Of a stretch of DNA of 64,000 bases, positions 59,620 to 64,000 are shown one piece after another. The notes below the pieces were generated by a model, which was not told the origin of the DNA, did not search any database, and worked only from the letters and a program-made list of their open reading frames with translations. The stretch lies in the NCBI GenBank assembly GCA_023387985.1, contig JAEWHC010000001.1, positions 1 through 64,000 of the forward strand. Reading direction: 5' to 3'. The stretch comes from Bacteroidota bacterium. Lineage in GTDB: Bacteria; Bacteroidota; Bacteroidia; Chitinophagales; Chitinophagaceae. A program made the position numbers and the translations under genes. Every line of letters begins with the position of its first letter. The first letter of the stretch is position 1.

Positions 59620-61131
59620 ATGAATTCAAAAACTATTCTCACCGTTATCCTGGTTTCCGTTTTAACTACAGTACTGAGTATGTGGGCCCTGGGCCAGCTT
59701 CAGAAAAATCCGAAGACCAATCCTGCATTTGCTGACCAGTCAGAAGGGAAACTGCCTGCGAATTATGCATCATTTACCAATCGTGTTCCCGGCAACCTGG
59801 TTGATTTTTCAGCAGCAGCTTCTGCTGCTACACCGGCAGTGGTACATATAAAAACCAAAATTGGTGCACGCAACGTTACAAGTGAACAACGCCGGAGTCC
59901 TTTCGCCGACCTGTTTGGCGATGATTTTTTCGGAGAATTTTTTGGCGGCCCCAGAAATTATACCATTCCGGAGCAGCGGGCAAGCGGATCAGGAGTGATC
60001 ATATCAAAAGACGGTTATATAGTTACCAATAATCATGTGATTGATAAAGCCACTGAAATCGAAGTGACCATGCCTACCAAGCACACCTATAAAGCGAAGC
60101 TCATTGGGGCTGATGCAAGCAGCGACCTGGCTGTGCTCAAGATTGAAGGTGACGATCTGCCTTTTATCATTTGGGGAAATAGTGACCAGGTTCAGCTTGG
60201 GCAGTGGGTTCTTGCCATTGGTTATCCGTGGACGCTTGACATCACCGTTACTGCAGGCATTGTAAGTGCAAAAGCCCGTACGCTTGATCTCAACAGCCGT
60301 CGCAGCGACACGCCAATCGAAAGCTTCATACAAACAGATGCGGCCGTAAACCAGGGCAACAGCGGTGGTGCATTGGTGGATACAGAAGGTAAGCTTATTG
60401 GTATCAACAGTGCCATTGCTTCTCAAACCGGCTCCTATGCTGGCTACAGTTACGCCATTCCCGTAAATATTGTGCGCAAAATTTCCAACGACCTCATTAA
60501 ATTCGGTGCGGTACAGCGGGCATTTATTGGAATTAAGTACATACCGGATGCGGTGAGTGATGAAGATTATACCAAGAGCGGTGCGGTACGTGGCCAGGGA
60601 GTTTATGTTAGTGAGGTTACGCCCGATGGTGCTGCTGCTGCCGCAGGCATTAAATCGGGTGACTACATTACCAGTGTAAATGATGTTCAGGTTAGTTCCG
60701 GCTCTGAAATGGTTGAGCAAATTGCCAATTATAATCCTGGTGATAAAGTGGTGATTGGTTTCACCCGGGGAGGCAAAAGCCAGAAAGCCACAGTTACGCT
60801 TAAAAATCAATCCGGCAATTACGAAATAGTAAAATATGATGCCCAGGTGGAACTGCAAACCAAGCTTGGCGCTGAATTCGAGAATATTGCACCTGCCGAT
60901 GCAAAAAAACTAAATATTGATGGCGGAGTTCGGGTTCGTACGGTTGGAAATGGCGTTCTGGCCGCTGCCCGTGTTCAGAAAGATTTTGTGATCACCAGCG
61001 TGAATAACCGTGCAGTGAAATCGGTTGATGAACTTATGGGCATTCTGAGCAGTGCTACCGGTACCGTGAGGCTAGAAGGCATTTATCCCGGGTTTGAAGG
61101 CGTATATGGTTATCCGATCAACCTGAAGTAA
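59620..61131 (+). CDS. DegP/HtrA-family serine protease
   Basis: 503 aa. Periplasmic protease and chaperone for misfolded envelope proteins. N-terminal hydrophobic helix ~5-24 serves as signal or anchor. Chymotrypsin-like domain with His139 (VTNNHVID), Asp169 (DASSDLAVLKI) and Ser248 (NQGNSGGALVD). Two PDZ domains: ~290-385 (GVYVSEVTPDGAAAAAGIKSGD) and ~410-500 (GVRVRTVGNGVLAAARVQKDF, degenerate). Length fits the Deg family; one-gene transcript with its own promoter and a terminator-like hairpin at 61161-61182. Confidence 0.95.
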   Translation: MNSKTILTVILVSVLTTVLSMWALGQLQKNPKTNPAFADQSEGKLPANYASFTNRVPGNLVDFSAAASAATPAVVHIKTKIGARNVTSEQRRSPFADLFGDDFFGEFFGGPRNYTIPEQRASGSGVIISKDGYIVTNNHVIDKATEIEVTMPTKHTYKAKLIGADASSDLAVLKIEGDDLPFIIWGNSDQVQLGQWVLAIGYPWTLDITVTAGIVSAKARTLDLNSRRSDTPIESFIQTDAAVNQGNSGGALVDTEGKLIGINSAIASQTGSYAGYSYAIPVNIVRKISNDLIKFGAVQRAFIGIKYIPDAVSDEDYTKSGAVRGQGVYVSEVTPDGAAAAAGIKSGDYITSVNDVQVSSGSEMVEQIANYNPGDKVVIGFTRGGKSQKATVTLKNQSGNYEIVKYDAQVELQTKLGAEFENIAPADAKKLNIDGGVRVRTVGNGVLAAARVQKDFVITSVNNRAVKSVDELMGILSSATGTVRLEGIYPGFEGVYGYPINLK

Positions 61132-61160
61132 TAAAGGATAAAGAACGAATGGATTTGAAA

Positions 61161-61182
61161 TGGCAGCCGAAGTTGGCTGCCA
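61161..61182 (+). terminator. Terminator-like hairpin after the HtrA gene
   Basis: Perfect 8-bp stem TGGCAGCC/GGCTGCCA with GAAGTT loop, followed by TTATTCATT; the T run is weak. Confidence 0.55.
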
Positions 61183-61368
61183 TTATTCATTAGGTCATGT
61201 ACCTGCCCGCAGTTTATTTGTTGGCGAAACCTGGGGAAAAGCCGGCTGACAGATCATTGCTTCAAACTAAAATGGTGGGAATATATGACAGCTTGCGGAC
61301 GGCGAAACTTAAATGCCGGGATTAAAACAACGGGAAGTAGTAAGTTAGATAACGTAATGGCTAAGAGG

Positions 61369-63654
61369 TTAAACCACCTGTTCAGTTTCCAGGATCTCTT
61401 CACCGGTATACCGTTTGTCGTATTGGTAGAACATTTTATAAATACGCATCAATACTGCCTGTGCATCACGAGCCTGAAGGAAAATTGTGGTTTGCAGAAT
61501 GCCTTGCTTTGTACTCAGTCCGCGTTGTTTTAGCAAGCTTAATTGTTCCGCAAGATTTGCATTGATCATTGAGCGAAGCCTTGATCTTACGTTTCTTACA
61601 TCATTGTATTTTTTTGCAGGATGAAGCACTTCGGTGAGCACCAGTGTGAAAAAACCGATTAATTCTTTATTGAGCGCATCAATTCTTTCCATAAACTCCG
61701 GCCCAGGAACCTGGTGCAGATTTTTTACATAAGTAGTACTTTCCTTACTGAACAATTGGATGGAATGAAGGAGATCCTGGATCAGGTCAGTACTGTTGAG
61801 TAAAATGCTGCTGATGTTTACATCATCCGAATCCAGTTCCTGAATGCTTTTGATGTTTTTATTCCTGAATTGTATTACAGTTTCATCAAGATCAATTAAC
61901 TGGCGGTAAGATTTTTCCAGGACCTTTCCGTCAGCTGCTTCGAGCCCGTGAAAAACCTGGAAAGTAATGTTTTTTAGCTCTTCCAACAGGAATACCACCA
62001 TTTTCCTGTTCTTTTCAACGAGCGTTGAATCACTTGCATCCAATATACTGATCTTACTGATTTTAGCCTGTGCTTTTCTTTCTTTTTTAGCAAAACTGAA
62101 ATGCGAAGCGATCAAATAGGCAAATACCCCAATGATCAGGATTGCAGATCCGGTAACACCGCCTTTAAGCAGAATAAATGCAAACAAGCCGGAAGCGGTG
62201 AGCGCAATTACTGCAGTTATGAACCATCCACCAATTACGCTGAGCACACCTGCCACCCGGTATACTGCACTTTCTCGGCCCCAGGCCCTGTCGGCCAGTG
62301 AACTGCCCATGGCCACCATAAATGTTACATAAGTGGTGGATAAAGGGAGTTTAAAGGAAGTGGCCAGTGCAATAAGTGCTGAGGAGACAACCAGGTTGTT
62401 GGAAGCCCTCAGCAGATCGAAGGCCGGCTTTTCCATGACATTCGTGGCCGCCTTTAGTTTGGAAATTTTAAAGCTCCGGTCATAATAGCGCGTAATATTT
62501 CCTGGAATAAGCACCGAAAATATCCTGCCCAGGGCCAGCGAGCTGTTCACGATGCCACGGGCCGCGGCATTTGGTGTAAAACGCTCTGCGCCTTCATCCT
62601 GCCTGCCCAGGCTGACCTCTGTTTCGGTGACTTTTCTGGCTTTCGCACTGAACCACAGCGTAAGGGCCATAATGATGCCGGCGATTAGCAACATATAATT
62701 TGGAACGACAAAATCGCCGCTTGCCATGTACTCCTGGTAAGATTCGTTCAATGGAACACCACTTGTTTTCCAGGCCTGGTAACCCAACAATCCCGTGACC
62801 GGTACACCCACAAAATTCACGAGGTCGTTTCCGGCAAAAGCCATGGCCAGGGCAAAAGTACCTGCAAGCACCACAATTTTAAGGGGATTGACATTGGAAA
62901 AATATTGCAGCAGATAAATTCCTGTTGTCAATACAAAAAAAACACCCGCTATAATAACATTCGTATGCTCAACAATGAAAGCATTTGATTGCGGGCTGAA
63001 CAAGGTTGTTCCTTTAAGGCCTTTGATTAGCAGGAAATAAATAATGGCGGTTAGTCCGAGACCCGAATAAATGGCGCCCAGTTTTTTCAGCATTTTTTGG
63101 TACTGGAAACTGAACATCAACCGGGTAATATATTGCAGCAAGGTTCCGATGGTGAATGCGATCAGGATGGAAAGAAAAATTCCGGAAATGATGCTGATTA
63201 CGCTTGAGGTGTTGATGTATTTGAAAACTTCATTGATCTGTTCGCCTTTTTCACTGGCAAAAAACAATCCCGTAACCAGCGAAGCACCAAGCAGTTCGAA
63301 AACTATGGAAACCGTGGTGGAAGTTGGCAGGCCAAGTGTGTTGAATACATCTAGCAGGATGACATCAACCAGCATGACGGCCAGGAAAATAACCATCACC
63401 TTATCAAATGTAAAAAACTGGGGATTGAAAATGCCTTTTCGGGCAATCTCCATAATGCCGCTGGAAAAAACAGAACCCACAATAATGCCGGCGATAGCCA
63501 CCAGCAAAATGATTTTATAAGGGGCAACACGGGATCCGATGGCAGAATTCAGGAAGTTTACCGCGTCGTTGCTTACTCCCACTATCAGGTCGAGAACTGC
63601 CAGTACAAGCAGGATAACGACAACAATCAAAAAATACTCCACTGCAGGCAACAA
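61369..63654 (-). CDS. PiT-family phosphate transporter fused to a PhoU-like domain
   Basis: 761 aa. Inner-membrane Pi importer. N-terminal ~500 residues hold the two PiT repeats, each with its signature: VGVSNDAVNFLNSAIGSR (~27-44) and MAFAGNDLVNFVGVPVTG (~286-303); about twelve hydrophobic helices. The C-terminal ~240 residues (from ~525) are hydrophilic and helical (LVEKNRKMVVFLLEELKNI, LTEVLHPAKKYNDVRNV) and resemble PhoU/DUF47, usually a separate protein that controls the transporter. The start is not ATG: TTG at 63654 or 63651, or GTG at 63642. No Pho-box-type motif recognised. Confidence 0.92.
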   Translation of the reverse strand: MLPAVEYFLIVVVILLVLAVLDLIVGVSNDAVNFLNSAIGSRVAPYKIILLVAIAGIIVGSVFSSGIMEIARKGIFNPQFFTFDKVMVIFLAVMLVDVILLDVFNTLGLPTSTTVSIVFELLGASLVTGLFFASEKGEQINEVFKYINTSSVISIISGIFLSILIAFTIGTLLQYITRLMFSFQYQKMLKKLGAIYSGLGLTAIIYFLLIKGLKGTTLFSPQSNAFIVEHTNVIIAGVFFVLTTGIYLLQYFSNVNPLKIVVLAGTFALAMAFAGNDLVNFVGVPVTGLLGYQAWKTSGVPLNESYQEYMASGDFVVPNYMLLIAGIIMALTLWFSAKARKVTETEVSLGRQDEGAERFTPNAAARGIVNSSLALGRIFSVLIPGNITRYYDRSFKISKLKAATNVMEKPAFDLLRASNNLVVSSALIALATSFKLPLSTTYVTFMVAMGSSLADRAWGRESAVYRVAGVLSVIGGWFITAVIALTASGLFAFILLKGGVTGSAILIIGVFAYLIASHFSFAKKERKAQAKISKISILDASDSTLVEKNRKMVVFLLEELKNITFQVFHGLEAADGKVLEKSYRQLIDLDETVIQFRNKNIKSIQELDSDDVNISSILLNSTDLIQDLLHSIQLFSKESTTYVKNLHQVPGPEFMERIDALNKELIGFFTLVLTEVLHPAKKYNDVRNVRSRLRSMINANLAEQLSLLKQRGLSTKQGILQTTIFLQARDAQAVLMRIYKMFYQYDKRYTGEEILETEQVV

Positions 63655-63754
63655 ATGATTGGCATTAAAAATAAAGATATTGGAGCATTCAGGCCCGGTT
63701 TGCGGCTAGAGTTAATACAGAATTAATATTGCCCCGGTAAAGTTCTTTTCCATA

Positions 63755-64000
63755 TCAGGTTTGGTGCTGTATGAACGCGTCAAAATTTTTCACACCCAGC
63801 ATTTTGCTGCTGATAAAGCCTTCTGCAAATTCTACCCCAATGTATTTACCCAGCAGTCGGGAACGGTCAACAATGGATTGCAAAAAACCCGGAGTACTTA
63901 TATAGGTCTGGGGTTCATGATCAGGGGACGTATCAAACTGGGTACTATAAGCCCGAATGGAATCAAGTTTTTTATTCATTACCGTGCTAATGTCCACCAC
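63755..64000 (-). CDS. C-terminal end of a BshB1-like bacillithiol deacetylase (cut by window edge)
   Basis: Only the last 81 residues are present; the start lies beyond 64000. The tail resembles BshB1, the LmbE/PIG-L zinc enzyme that deacetylates GlcNAc-malate in bacillithiol synthesis: DISTVMNKKLDSIRAYSTQF (family: D-I-S-x-x-x-x-x-K-x-x-A-I-x-x-Y-x-S-Q-F) then ISTPGFLQSIVDRSRLLGKYI and GVEFAEGFIS. Zinc-binding motifs lie outside the window. Bacteroidota are known bacillithiol producers. Assignment rests on the C-terminal pattern alone. Confidence 0.8.
   Translation of the reverse strand: MVDISTVMNKKLDSIRAYSTQFDTSPDHEPQTYISTPGFLQSIVDRSRLLGKYIGVEFAEGFISSKMLGVKNFDAFIQHQT

Overview
The window looks like a chromosomal segment of a Bacteroidota bacterium, most likely family Chitinophagaceae. 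The grounds are: -7 promoter boxes of the form TAnnTTTG in front of several genes and both tRNAs; SusC-like TonB-dependent receptors with a carboxypeptidase-like N-terminal domain; an apparent PiT-PhoU fusion; GH95, GH53, GH171/NamZ and DUF1080 enzymes; a UbiA-type enzyme resembling MqnP; and the end of a BshB1-like bacillithiol gene. Assignments rest on reading motifs and protein families by eye; no database search was possible. No rRNA, CRISPR array, prophage or transposase was seen.

Layout. 1-520: about 3.7 tandem copies of a ~141 bp unit built from small hairpins. 764-9276: three genes on one strand for exported proteins: a papain-like protease with a DUF4384-like C-terminus, then two WD40-like/caspase proteins whose caspase halves are almost identical while their propeller halves differ. 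9405-15427 (minus): small unknown protein, peptide deformylase, acyl-ACP desaturase, RuvX, UbiA-type prenyltransferase, SpoU/TrmH methyltransferase and GH13 enzyme, the last three overlapping. 15498-21210 (plus): RNase HI, DUF1080, GH53, HupE/UreJ-like protein, M1 metallopeptidase. 21289-28840: a frameshifted secreted protein, an Ldh2-type dehydrogenase, FKBP, NamZ, Fmt, LysM protein and RsmF-type methyltransferase. 28927-29001: tRNA-Val.

29181-37436 is a carbohydrate block: ROK kinase and FucP-type sugar transporter on the minus strand, divergent from glycogen synthase, ADP-glucose pyrophosphorylase and GH95 fucosidase; together they suggest sugar uptake, phosphorylation and storage as glycogen. 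Then come an acyl-CoA-binding protein, a sirtuin without zinc cysteines, a DUF4349 lipoprotein and a second-type DnaE. 43371-44219 is a decayed patch: a lipoprotein remnant and a Phd/YefM-YoeB pair whose toxin is frameshifted. 44436-47851: CutC, Der, Era and the initiator tRNA.

47900-64000 holds a GIN-domain protein, a TPP riboswitch controlling a TonB receptor (probable thiamine uptake), an OmpA-like lipoprotein and a beta-barrel protein, a second TonB receptor, rhodanese, PASTA protein and Ddl, ferredoxin and acyl-CoA reductase on interlocking divergent promoters, an HtrA/Deg protease, the phosphate transporter, and the cut end of a BshB1-like gene. The best candidate for something undescribed is the papain/twin-caspase set at 764-9276, including a short motif (RN-L/V-x-V/S-acidic-P) shared by all three proteins at domain junctions.
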